A stretch of 38,505 nucleotides of DNA from Spirochaetales bacterium (GTDB taxonomy: Bacteria; Spirochaetota; Spirochaetia; DSM-2461), in contig JAFGXR010000016.1 in assembly GCA_016936555.1 (NCBI GenBank), positions 1 to 38,505 on the forward strand, written 5' to 3'. Under the pieces are notes generated by a model that did no database searches, had not been told where the DNA came from, and saw nothing but the letters and a program-made list of their open reading frames with translations. Both the position numbers and the translations under genes were made by a program. Below, one piece after another: positions 19,426 to 32,961 of the stretch; position 1 is the stretch's first letter; every line of letters starts with the position of its first letter.

Positions 19426-20940
19426 ATGGAATACAAAATCCTGATCGCTGAAGATGAAAAGCATACGAGAAACTGTCTTGAAAAGTTTGTCCCCTGGGCG
19501 GACCTCAATATATCTGTCCTCGATTTCGCCACGGACGGGGAAGAAGCCTGGAACATGTTTTCCCGCGGTTCTTACGATCTGGTTCTCACCGATATAAGAA
19601 TGCCAAGGATGAACGGCATCGAGCTTTGCAGGAAGATAAAGAGTGCGAACTCCCGAATACCTGTAATTTTTCTCAGCGGTTATAGTGACAAGGAATACCT
19701 CTTTTCAGCCATTTCGCTTCAGGTTCTGCAATACATTGAGAAACCGATAGATTACGGTGAAATGGAAACAGTCCTGCGCCAGGCCGTCGCTGAACTGGAA
19801 AATACAAAACTGGAATCGGAGATAAGAAAAGCGGGACATTCCGATCTCCTATATAAACTATGCTCTGGTGAATCATCACAGGACATAAGCGATTCTGCGA
19901 TCAAAGAGAGCTTTCCAGATCTGGATATGGAAAACAATTTCTGCTGCCTGCTGCTGACATGGCTGGGTCCGGAAAAGGACGCTATAGACGCGAACTACAT
20001 TATTCAATATTTCAAACAGCGAGGGATAGCCCTTGTGGCGGCTCAGAAAAGCTCGGGGGAGATTCTCGCCGTCCTATCTTCCCATGAAGCGAATCAGAAC
20101 AGGCTGTCTCAAGAAATCCTGGCATTTCTGAAAGATAAGTCAAACGAGTTTTTTATAACTCTGGGCTCTTCCGTTCCGACGATCCGGAATCTGTATCAGT
20201 CCTACTCTGAAGCGCGGAAACTGCAGGACAAGCGCTTTTATCTCAACATCCCGGCCTTTCGCCGTATCGGACCGGAACCGCCCCGCCGTTTCGGAGAGGG
20301 CGAAGAAGCTCTATCATCATTTAGTGAAATCGTAACTGAGGGCAGCAAGATAAAACTTTGCACTTTTATTGATAATCTCACAATAAAGATCCGATCAAAA
20401 GAAGACACGGAAATAGAAATGATTCAGGATCTGTTTATAAATCTGGCAAATATTCTCCCCAAAGCCGACTCGGAGAACGCCGGTCCAATCAAATCCGACA
20501 GGGCGGAAATGTGCTGGAAAAAAATAACTTCCTGCCGATCCCTCGATCAACTTCTTGAATATCTGAAGGAGGAGACGATAAAACACTTTGAGAAAGCGGA
20601 GAAAGACCGTCAGGGAAATCAGAAAATCAGACAGATAAAACAGTTTATTGAAGAGAATCTCAATAATCCCGATCTGTCAGTTCAGGCAATCTGCAATACG
20701 ATATATCTTTCCAGTGAATACATGTCCCGTTTTTTCAAACAGCAGACCGGAGAGTCTCCAAGCCAATTCATCAGCAGCCGCAGGATCGAAAAAGCCAAAG
20801 AACTGTTGAGGGATCCGGAAATGAAAATTTATGAAATAACAGACTCGGTCGGTTTAAGAGATTCGAATTATTTTACCAGAATCTTTAAAAAGCATACGGG
20901 TATGACTCCCAGAGAATACCGGAACAGGCAACTGAAGTAG
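19426..20940 (+). CDS. Response regulator with AraC-type DNA-binding domain (YesN type)
   Basis: 504 residues. Receiver domain (1-120): acidic pocket E9-D10, phospho-acceptor D56 (LVLTDIRMPRMNG), and K/P near 107-108 (YIEKPIDYGE). A central region of about 270 residues follows, then two AraC helix-turn-helix motifs (about 400-502; LSVQAICNTIYLSSEYMSRF and IYEITDSVGLRDSNYFTRIF). In-frame ATGs at 19375 and 19399 are rejected: the first lies inside the terminator hairpin and both would add residues before the first receiver strand. The chosen ATG has GGGAG 15 bases upstream, unusually far. The kinase gene begins two bases after the stop. Regulators of this kind usually activate adjacent sugar transporter operons. 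Confidence 0.9.
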   Translation: MEYKILIAEDEKHTRNCLEKFVPWADLNISVLDFATDGEEAWNMFSRGSYDLVLTDIRMPRMNGIELCRKIKSANSRIPVIFLSGYSDKEYLFSAISLQVLQYIEKPIDYGEMETVLRQAVAELENTKLESEIRKAGHSDLLYKLCSGESSQDISDSAIKESFPDLDMENNFCCLLLTWLGPEKDAIDANYIIQYFKQRGIALVAAQKSSGEILAVLSSHEANQNRLSQEILAFLKDKSNEFFITLGSSVPTIRNLYQSYSEARKLQDKRFYLNIPAFRRIGPEPPRRFGEGEEALSSFSEIVTEGSKIKLCTFIDNLTIKIRSKEDTEIEMIQDLFINLANILPKADSENAGPIKSDRAEMCWKKITSCRSLDQLLEYLKEETIKHFEKAEKDRQGNQKIRQIKQFIEENLNNPDLSVQAICNTIYLSSEYMSRFFKQQTGESPSQFISSRRIEKAKELLRDPEMKIYEITDSVGLRDSNYFTRIFKKHTGMTPREYRNRQLK

Positions 20941-20941
20941 C

Positions 20942-22653
20942 ATGGCGAAAAAAAGAAACCACATTTCCACAAAACTACTACTCTCCTACCTGGCCCTCAT
21001 TTCCGTTACTTTACTGGCATTCACCTTATTCACCACTTCGACTTATTCAAAAACCATTATCCTTCAGACAGAAAATTCCATTAACCAGCTATTGGATCAG
21101 ACAGACTCATACCTCACATTTAAACTGGAATATGTAATAAACACGGCGACTGTCATTGCCATGGATCAGACGCTGAATAATATGATCAGCCGGAATCCCC
21201 TGGAGATGAGACTCATAGACCAGATAGCTGATATAGACGATTTGGAAGTATTACTGGGATCATTCAATCCCTTCGGGATCATCGAGAATATTACTTTATA
21301 CGTAAATCCGGGATTTTACTGGTCTCAAGAAGGACACCGCTTCAAGGGACTGGATGAAGCGATAGAAGCTCCCTGGTATGCCGAGTTTTCCCATATGAGA
21401 AGAAGAATTTATTGGGCCAATTATATGAATGAAGCCGATCAACCTTCATTTTCGCTAATACGCAATATAGTCGATCTCGATGATAGCCGAAAAATCCTGG
21501 GCATAGTAAAAATCGATCTGAGCCTCGCCGATCTCAAATCCATGCTGAGAAGAGCCCTTGTAAACCAATCCAGCTCTTCCGCTCTTATTAATGGCGAAGG
21601 ACAGATCGTTCTTCAGGAAGGAGACCTCGACGGCTCTGCCTTGCTAAAGGGATTATCCCTGACCGGCGACCGGCGGACCTGGGAGCTTAGAGATATAAAT
21701 GGCGAAGCCTATTTCACAGGTTTGCGCGACCTGGATCTTACGCCCTGGTCGATAGCGACGTTCACGCATTACGATGACGCCATGTCACAGAACAGGAGAC
21801 TTCGGAACGGGCTGCTTGTCTTTGTAATCGTCGTGGGTTCATTTTCCTATGTACTATCATTTCTCTTCTCGAGAAATATCATCAACAGGATGAATATTCT
21901 GATTCGCGAAATGAGGAAAGTACAGAAAGGTGATTTTTCGGTTGAGCTGGAAAACTTCGGACGGGACGAGATAGGAGAGATCGCCGAGGATTTCAACTTC
22001 ATGATAAACCGCGTATCAGACCTAATGAAGGAAAAGTACCAGTCCGGTCTCGATCTGAAAGGCGCCGAGCTCAAAGCCCTTCAAGCTCAGATAAACCCTC
22101 ATTTTCTATACAACACCCTGGAGCTTATCAACTGCTCGGCTATGGAGAACCAAATCCCTCATATTTCAGAAATCGTCCGGAAGCTGGCACGGTTTTACAA
22201 ATTAAGTTTAAGCGGCGGCAGAGAGATCGTAAGCCTGAAGGATGAGCTGGAGCATGTAAACACATATGTGCAACTACAGAATTTGCGTTTTGACAATGCC
22301 GTCAAGTTCATCATTGATGTTCCGGAAGAACTTCTCGCCGTAAATGTTCCGAAAATTCTCTTTCAGCCTCTGGTCGAAAACGCCTTGATTCACGGCATAT
22401 TGATGAAACCGGAAAAGACCGGAACCATTTCCTTACTGGGAAGAGGCAAAAAAGATGGAATACTCTTTACTCTGACAGATGACGGGACAGGCATGGAGAT
22501 GGAGCGACTGTCTCATCTTTTTGAAGTTTCGGCCAAGGACCCATTGAAAGGGTACGGCATCAAGAACATCCGAGACAGACTCAAGCTTACCTACGGAGAG
22601 AAGAGCTATATCGATTTCGAGAGCTTCCCCGGTTCCGGAACAGTAGTTAACAT

Positions 22654-22675
<22 letters not shown>
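20942..22675 (+). CDS. Sensor histidine kinase (YesM / LytS-type HisKA)
   Basis: 577 residues. Membrane segment about 12-33, an extracytoplasmic sensor region to about 278, a second membrane segment about 281-301, HAMP linker (to about 357), then the His_kinase domain with H387 in INPHFLYNTLELIN and an HATPase domain with N480 (LVENALIHG) and GYGIKNIRDRLK. This is the normal layout of kinases that sense extracellular sugars, sometimes through the binding protein. It forms one transcription unit with the response regulator. The 3' end overlaps the convergent GH140-like gene by 22 bases. Confidence 0.93.
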
Positions 22676-27127
<4,452 letters not shown>

Positions 27128-27180
27128 TCAAAATAGCAGCTCTGGTAAAAAAGATGTGCAGAATGGTATTATTGAATGTA

Positions 27181-28035
27181 ATGTTTCCAGGAGTAGATAA
27201 TTTTTCAGCAAATCTAATTCAAGTGTTCCGTTCCGTCGGTACCGAAGAAACCGGAAGTCAGATCGGTTACGGGTTTATGCGTAAACCGGGGATTGTGGTA
27301 GACGAAGAGAATTCCGTGTTCCCTTACTATTCATGCAGCTATATTATCCGCGGAGAAGGTACATATATTGACGAACAGGGGAAAAAATACACACTTTCTG
27401 CCGGTTATCTTTTCCAACGGTTTCCCGGGAAAAGGCATTCTACGATAATAAATCCCCATAGCGACTGGGCGGAGTGTTTTGTGGATTTCGGAAAAAACAT
27501 CTATGCCGATTTCCTGCTCAGAATGAATTTCATAGATCCTGAAACACCTGTTCTCCGGAGCAGGGAATCTTCGGATATAGAACAGAAAATATGGAATATG
27601 ATGAATAAACTGGAATCATCCGATGAAGGAGATCTCCCGGATTTAACGATAGAGAGCCTCAGTCTTCTCAGGAAGCTGATTAATTCCAGTCGGGAGTTTT
27701 CCGGAGGGAAAGGCCTGACCTCTCAGATCGAACAAAGCTGCAGAGACTTTTCTGAAAATCACAATTTCCGGCAGGATCTTCACAAATACTGCAAAGAGAG
27801 AGGTATCGGATATGAATCATTCAGAAAGCAATTTAAAAAGATTACAGGTTTGTCCCCTCTGAAATACATAATCCGCAGCCGCATCGATAACGCCAGTTAT
27901 CTCTTATTGATGACGTCAAAATCAATCGGAGAAATCGCTGAAGAACTCGGATACAAATCCCAATATGAGTTTTCTGCACAATTTAAAGAAATCATTGGAT
28001 CATCACCACGGAATTACCGGAAGAAAAAAGGATAG
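27181..28035 (+). CDS. AraC-family transcriptional regulator
   Basis: About 284 residues: an N-terminal cupin-like sugar-sensing domain (about 20-130; SCSYIIRGEGTYIDEQGKKY) and a C-terminal pair of helix-turn-helix motifs (about 185-282; the second reads SIGEIAEELGYKSQYEFSAQ and ends in GSSPRNYRKK). The start is uncertain: ATG 27181 fits homologous lengths, an in-frame ATG at 27154 is also open, and neither has a clear ribosome site. A TGG-TATTAT extended -10 near 27162-27170 supports the later start. It diverges from the GH2 gene and is the likely activator of the GH2/GH140 pair. Confidence 0.88.
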   Translation: MFPGVDNFSANLIQVFRSVGTEETGSQIGYGFMRKPGIVVDEENSVFPYYSCSYIIRGEGTYIDEQGKKYTLSAGYLFQRFPGKRHSTIINPHSDWAECFVDFGKNIYADFLLRMNFIDPETPVLRSRESSDIEQKIWNMMNKLESSDEGDLPDLTIESLSLLRKLINSSREFSGGKGLTSQIEQSCRDFSENHNFRQDLHKYCKERGIGYESFRKQFKKITGLSPLKYIIRSRIDNASYLLLMTSKSIGEIAEELGYKSQYEFSAQFKEIIGSSPRNYRKKKG

Positions 28036-28054
28036 GACCGATTGAGAGAAGTAA

Positions 28055-28330
28055 TCATATCTCCGAAGGTGTATAGCCAAAGTGCTTTTTAAAAGCCCGT
28101 GCGAAGTGCTTTGGATAACTATAGCCCAATAAAGAAGATACTTCTCGTATTTTAAAGTTCCGGTTCTGCAGAAGGTCTCTGGCAATATCCATTTTTCTTT
28201 TGATTTGATAGTCGCGGAAAGACTGACCCGTTTCCTCTTTGTATAATTTGCTGAAATAGGAATAACTGATTCCCAGAAATTCTGCTACTTCCTGCATATC
28301 GCATGAGAGGTGATCTTCCAGATAGAAGTG
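28055..28330 (-). pseudogene. 5'-truncated AraC-family regulator
   Basis: Only the C-terminal DNA-binding domain remains: MQEVAEFLGISYSYFSKLYK and FKIREVSSLLGYSYPKHFAR, ending FGYTPSEI. The same frame reads HFYLEDHLSCD just before the first Met, then becomes unrelated sequence near 28330, where the truncated GH39 gene begins on the other strand. About two thirds of a normal AraC-type protein is missing. The residual 80-codon frame from 28297 has no ribosome site. Confidence 0.75.
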
Positions 28331-29363
28331 GTTCTTTGAAGTTTGGAATGAACCAAATCATGGAGGATTCTTTTCAGGAAGCCGAGATGACTACTTTAAA
28401 CTATACCAATACACATCAAAAGCTGTAAAAAGCGTTAATAATCTTTATCAGGTTGGCGGTCCTGCAACAGCAGGACTGGATCCCAATTGTATGAAAGATA
28501 TGATTGATATCTGTTATCGAGAAGATATTGCTTTGGACTTCATTTCCACCCATAAATACGGAGCAAATATTGGAGCATTTACCGGGGATTTTGATCCTGA
28601 ATTAGTCGTAATTGACCGGAATGTCATTGTAAAAGATGCAACAGATCTGAAACAGATCGTAGGTGAATCTTCCTTGCCGGATATCAAGATTTTTTTTACT
28701 GAATGGGGTTCATCATATCTGCTTCCCGACCCCCATCATGATGATTACCGGCTCGCATCATTTGTCCTCGATACAATAGTTAGAGTGGAGGGAAAAGCCG
28801 ATTTATTGAGTTACTGGACTGTATCGGATATATTCGAAGAAGGTGGTCCTCCAAAAGATGAATTTCATGGAGGTTTCGGACTTCAAACTATCAATGGAAT
28901 CAAAAAGCCTGTTTGGTATGCATTTGAATATCTTTCTCGATTGGGTCCCGTTTTAGTCGACAGAGGTGAGAATTATATAATATGTAAAGACTGTAAAGAA
29001 AACATTCAGTTGCTTTATTGGAACTTCACATTTGGGGATCAGATATCTTCAAAACAAATGTATTCTTTTGATGAACCACCGGAAACACTGTCCGATGAAT
29101 GTTTTCAGATAAATGACCTTAAGAATGGAAGCTATACAATGGAACTCTATAGGACAGGTTATTACTCCCACAATCCTATAAAAATGTATAGAGAAAAAGG
29201 ATGGTCCGGAAGTCTGGAAAACCAAATGATCGAGTTATTAAAAGCAGAGTCTCATGGAAGTCCGGAATTTAAGAGTTCAATAATAATTAAAGATCATATT
29301 TTCAATTACACGATTCCTATGCATGAAAATGATATTGTATTGATAACTCTAACCGTTGATTAA
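28326..29363 (+). pseudogene. 5'-truncated GH39 glycoside hydrolase
   Basis: 345 codons of a GH39 (beta-xylosidase / iduronidase-like) enzyme. The frame opens at 28326 with KWFFEVWNEPNHGGFFSG, which holds the acid/base Glu (NEPN, codon 28350-28352), continues through LYQYTSKAVKSVN and VGGPATAG, and includes the nucleophile Glu in IFFTEWGSSYL (28701-28703). The first 100 or more residues of the barrel and any signal or start region are absent, and a TAG directly precedes the homologous frame. An ATG at 28491 would give a 290-residue protein lacking the acid/base, so a functional product is unlikely. It is a remnant of the same glycan system. Confidence 0.8.
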
Positions 29364-29449
29364 GTAAATTTATTGTAGATTTTGATTAGCTTCATCCACG
29401 TTTTGTACAGGTATAATTCAACTAAGTTAATTAACTATGGAGGAATTAT

Positions 29450-30130
29450 ATGAGAAAACAATTACTGCCTTCTTTTGGGATTCTATTATTTGCTGCTCTA
29501 TTCATTATCAGCTGTGATGTAACACCTGAGATTGTAATCACCGGCGAATGGCTGGAGAATGAAGGAGAGGCCCCGACAGGAACAAACCTTATTACAAATG
29601 GAGAATTTGATGATGTCGTCAGCGGCGTTCTTGATCCGGGCGATTACAATAACTGGAATAACTGGAATGTGGCATTTACACCCTCGGTGTCCGGATGGTC
29701 CAGTATTTTTCCACCTTCTGGAAGTGACACAGGATATGGAGATTCAGATTTTGATGCTGTAATATCATGGGGTCCTAAAAATTACAGCTACATATTAACA
29801 CAGGAAATAAGTTCTCTGAATGCAGGAGAATATCAAGCATCGATGATGTTCCTGGCTGGTGCCGGAAACTATGAAAAAATTACAATTGAGGTGATCGGTG
29901 ATTCGGATGGATCACTTGGTTCATTTACACACTCCCTGGATAATAGCCAGGTTGCGGAAGCCACTTCCAATGATGTGACCTGGCAAAACAGCAACTGGAG
30001 CCGGGCAATTTGTAACGTAACAGTAGGATCAACTCAATCAGCGACTCTGAGAATTCAAATAGAAATTGGAGAAGGCGGTGTTAATCCTTATACAAGATTG
30101 GACGACGTGTTTCTCGTAGCTGTTCAATAA
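29450..30130 (+). CDS. Lipoprotein with carbohydrate-binding-module-like beta-sandwich
   Basis: 226 residues. Signal sequence with lipobox FIISC (lipid-attached C22), then an Asp/Thr linker and a jelly-roll-like domain beginning NLITNGEFDD and ending TRLDDVFLVAV. That start and end pattern (NG-x-F-D ... LDDV) is typical of CBM4/9-type and related modules that bind soluble glycans. GGAGG precedes the ATG, TATAAT lies about 33 bases upstream, and a good terminator follows, so it is a single-gene unit. It probably captures glycan at the cell surface. No enzyme motif is seen. Confidence 0.7.
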   Translation: MRKQLLPSFGILLFAALFIISCDVTPEIVITGEWLENEGEAPTGTNLITNGEFDDVVSGVLDPGDYNNWNNWNVAFTPSVSGWSSIFPPSGSDTGYGDSDFDAVISWGPKNYSYILTQEISSLNAGEYQASMMFLAGAGNYEKITIEVIGDSDGSLGSFTHSLDNSQVAEATSNDVTWQNSNWSRAICNVTVGSTQSATLRIQIEIGEGGVNPYTRLDDVFLVAVQ

Positions 30131-30162
30131 GTGACTGACATTCTGAATCAATATTAAAAATA

Positions 30163-30223
30163 AAAAATCCGTCTCACTCTAACATTTGTTTTCTACACTG
30201 AGAATAAAGTGAGATGGATTTTT
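30163..30223 (+). terminator. Terminator hairpin after the lipoprotein gene
   Basis: A long stem (AAAAATCCGTCTCACT pairing with AGTGAGATGGATTTTT, one G-T pair) closes a loop of about 29 bases and ends in T residues. The A/T flanks on both sides would let it work in either direction. Confidence 0.75.
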
Positions 30224-30701
30224 CTTAATATAAACAGAACGGTTACAACAACAGCAAAAATCATTATTTATAAGTCTACCGGGCAACTCTCCTAACTAGA
30301 ATACCAGAATAAATTTGCAGCAGCCTCCTAATTGTAATTAGGCTCTTCCTGATTAAGAATGTGGTGATAATCAGAAGGCAGATTTTAGAGGCGATCCATG
30401 TGGACAAAATCGGCTCGATTAAGAGCCTTCAGATAGGGGTAAAGTCTTTTGAAATCCGGTTTTTCAGAATTGTATAAAAATGAGCTTTATAGACCGCTCA
30501 GCCCGCAACAGGTGCATAACAAACATCAGGGGGAGTATTATTCTCTTTCCATAGTGGATAAGCCAATAATATACCAGGAGACAGACGTCCTCCGGAACAA
30601 TACTGTAAAAAATGCAGGACCGCAACTTCAACAATTCCCAACCATGATTGATCCTCCTGTTCGGAAAACCTGATTTGACCTGTATATTGGAGCTTATCAG
30701 A
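30224..30701. other. Intergenic stretch without a supported gene
   Basis: 478 bases with no recognisable gene. A 74-codon open frame on the plus strand (30449-30673) has no ribosome site and no family resemblance. A short palindrome CCTAATT-GT-AATTAGG lies at 30327-30342. It is probably degenerate sequence. Confidence 0.45.
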
Positions 30702-31208
30702 TTATTCTGTTTTTTTAGATATCCGTTCGTTTTTATATTCAGGGAGCGTGGGAAGAGCAGCTTCCGTTATTAATACGGCATGTCCGAATCCGTCTCGGCA
30801 TGCAATTTTCAGATTACCGTGAAACTCGGCTTCGCTGTCAATTACATACATGATGTAGTTCCGCTGGAACCTGATTTCTATTTCTTCTCCCCTTCCAAAA
30901 GGATTTATCTGTACCTCGACATCTATTTCTCCGTAGTTTATACCTCCGAAGATGAATGCTTCTGGCCTCTCCATCTCTCCTGAAGGATATAAACTGTACC
31001 CGATTTTCATAGCCTTGTCGGATATAAAATAAAAATCCTGCAGGACTTTCCATTCTTTTGTTTCTCCATGAACCCGAAAAGCTCCGGGCCAATCCTCTCT
31101 CAAAATAAGTCCTACAGTTTGATAGGACCCGTCCTCCTTAATCCCCAATCCCGCGAATGGTCTGAAGGTAGCTTTTTCACTGGCGGGTCCATGTCCCTTG
31201 AAATACAG
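30702..31208 (-). pseudogene. 3' fragment of an unrecognised gene
   Basis: A 168-codon open frame without an ATG start: it begins after a TAA with LYFKGHGPASEKATFRPF; a TTG at 31148 is the only plausible start and lacks a ribosome site. The sequence alternates beta strands with conserved-looking Gly and aromatic residues (DFYFISDKAMKIGYSLYPSG; EAFIFGGINYGEIDVEV) and resembles the C-terminal sandwich domain of a larger enzyme. I do not recognise the family. The codon pattern is coding-like, so I treat it as a truncated gene; a short functional gene is less likely. Confidence 0.4.
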
Positions 31209-31372
31209 TTAATTCACATCGATCATATCACTCCCGAATTCATTCACAGCCATGGGAGAAAAAGTAATTGCTCAAAACAGTTTTCGGTTGTGAGTAATCA
31301 ATCAGATTCCGTAAGGCAGAACAACTTAAAAATCTCTGAGACACAATTATATCCTTTTTTTTATTATGATTA

Positions 31373-32950
31373 TTACTGTATCTCGAATGCCCCAATATCA
31401 GGGCCCGCCCCTGAGAAAGTGCGTAAACCTGTATCAAATCCGGCGTCAATCAGAAGACTATCCGATTCCGGCTTGTAATAACTGTCCCAAAAGTCACCAA
31501 CTGAGGTGAAGTCTGGTGTTCCTTCAAGATTGCCTGTTTCAACTTCGGTTACGATATTGGCACCCGCATCAATAGACAAAAGAGTTGAGGCTCCGGCTCC
31601 ATCATCAAGGAAGTTATTTTTCAGAGTCAGATCGACAATAGCGCCCGTTACCCTCACAGCATTTGATGCGATATTACCAAAGTAGTTATTGAACACATTT
31701 AATCCATCCATCGTTGAAGCTATTGTTTCCTGTTTAAACCATATTCCCGTTGCTGTTTCATCGATGACATTATGCATAATGGTAATGTTGGAAAAGTCAT
31801 AAGCTTTTGAGTTGGCGATAAATATCCCGGCACCCCCGTTCCAGGCAGACGATGGACTATTCATATGGCGGATAATATTACCTTCGATTAAGACATTCTC
31901 CTTAACGGCAGCCCACAGAGCTATCCCGAACCCCTTCCCGGAAATGTAGTTATTCCGGATAACAGCTCCTTTTGCTGCCAGTTCAACACCCTCCTTCTGG
32001 CTCGAATTGCCGATAGACTCAATATGGGAATCCTCAAGAAGGATATTGACAGCATCGGGATCAGGGGAGAAAAAATCCTGATTGACCAGAGAAATCCAGG
32101 TATTGGCTGTAACTCTTGAAATCCTGTTTCCCTCATAGAGGTTCCATAATTCAATGGCTATGTCTTCACCCCATAAAGTGTCGCTCTCCGGAACAGTAAT
32201 TGTACAATCTTCAATAACTGTATTTTTTAGATATCCATCTTTATAGAATTTAATTCCGTATCCTTCGTCTTCGATTATTTCTATATTTCTGATTATGGCT
32301 CCATCAAGTCCGCCGATATTGAGGCCGCCCGTTGAATAGGTTTGAAGGTCTGCCGATGTGTTCTCAAAGCGGCAATCCAGAACCTGGATTCCAGTTGCCC
32401 ATTCCCCCGCGTCGGGAATTATTTTGAGTCTATCGTCAATAATAACGGCTCCCATGATATCGATGTTTTTAAATTCCATATTCTGAATTTTTACATCGCT
32501 TCTCCCTTCGATCCACAGGCCTCCATAGAGAGATCTGTTTGTTCCGTCTATTGTGAAATCGCTTATGGATTGGGCTCCGACAGAACCTGAATCCGATTCC
32601 AGAACTATAAGAAACTGATCAGACAACTCTGACTTTACGATTGTATTCCCTACTCCGGCTCCACGAACCGATACTTCAGGTGGTATTATGATTTGTTTAT
32701 TCTCCACATATTCACCTTCAGCAAGTACAATTGAGGCAGAAGATAAAACATCCAGGTTTTCAGCCGCATACGCTAATGTCTTTATGGGTTTCTCTAAAGT
32801 TCCCAGTCCGGATTCGTCTGAACCGTCGGGTGATACGTAAACCGTATCGATGGGCATTAATGGAGGATTTCGCTCCAGTTCGAGATTTGCATTCTGGCAG
32901 GAAGAGTAAATAAAAATTAAAAATAAAAATAAGAAATGTCTAATTTTCAC
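31373..32950 (-). CDS. Surface lipoprotein with right-handed beta-helix (pectate-lyase-like fold)
   Basis: 525 residues. Signal peptide with lipobox YSSC (C18), a PDGSDESGLGTLEKPIKTLA start typical of parallel beta-helix enzymes and adhesins, then many 20-25-residue coils with Ile/Val-Asn patterns (IIRNIEIIEDEGYGIKFY; VLIEGNIIRHMNS; NVFNNYFGNIASNAVRVTG) and an LIDAGFDTG / PDIGAFEI end shared with DUF1565/choice-of-anchor-type proteins. It could be a polysaccharide lyase, a glycoside hydrolase or a binding protein; no catalytic set is identifiable by eye. GTG start with AGGAG eight bases before. It follows the barrel gene by 11 bases. Confidence 0.75.
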   Translation of the reverse strand: MKIRHFLFLFLIFIYSSCQNANLELERNPPLMPIDTVYVSPDGSDESGLGTLEKPIKTLAYAAENLDVLSSASIVLAEGEYVENKQIIIPPEVSVRGAGVGNTIVKSELSDQFLIVLESDSGSVGAQSISDFTIDGTNRSLYGGLWIEGRSDVKIQNMEFKNIDIMGAVIIDDRLKIIPDAGEWATGIQVLDCRFENTSADLQTYSTGGLNIGGLDGAIIRNIEIIEDEGYGIKFYKDGYLKNTVIEDCTITVPESDTLWGEDIAIELWNLYEGNRISRVTANTWISLVNQDFFSPDPDAVNILLEDSHIESIGNSSQKEGVELAAKGAVIRNNYISGKGFGIALWAAVKENVLIEGNIIRHMNSPSSAWNGGAGIFIANSKAYDFSNITIMHNVIDETATGIWFKQETIASTMDGLNVFNNYFGNIASNAVRVTGAIVDLTLKNNFLDDGAGASTLLSIDAGANIVTEVETGNLEGTPDFTSVGDFWDSYYKPESDSLLIDAGFDTGLRTFSGAGPDIGAFEIQ

Positions 32951-32961
32951 AAATAAAACTC

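Noticed and set aside
28491-29363. A 290-residue protein from the ATG at 28491 as an intact gene
   Set aside because: GH39 homology extends upstream of this ATG to 28326 and includes the acid/base residue, so the ATG is internal to a truncated gene.
30449-30673. 74-codon plus-strand open frame
   Set aside because: No ribosome site, no recognisable domain and poor coding character.
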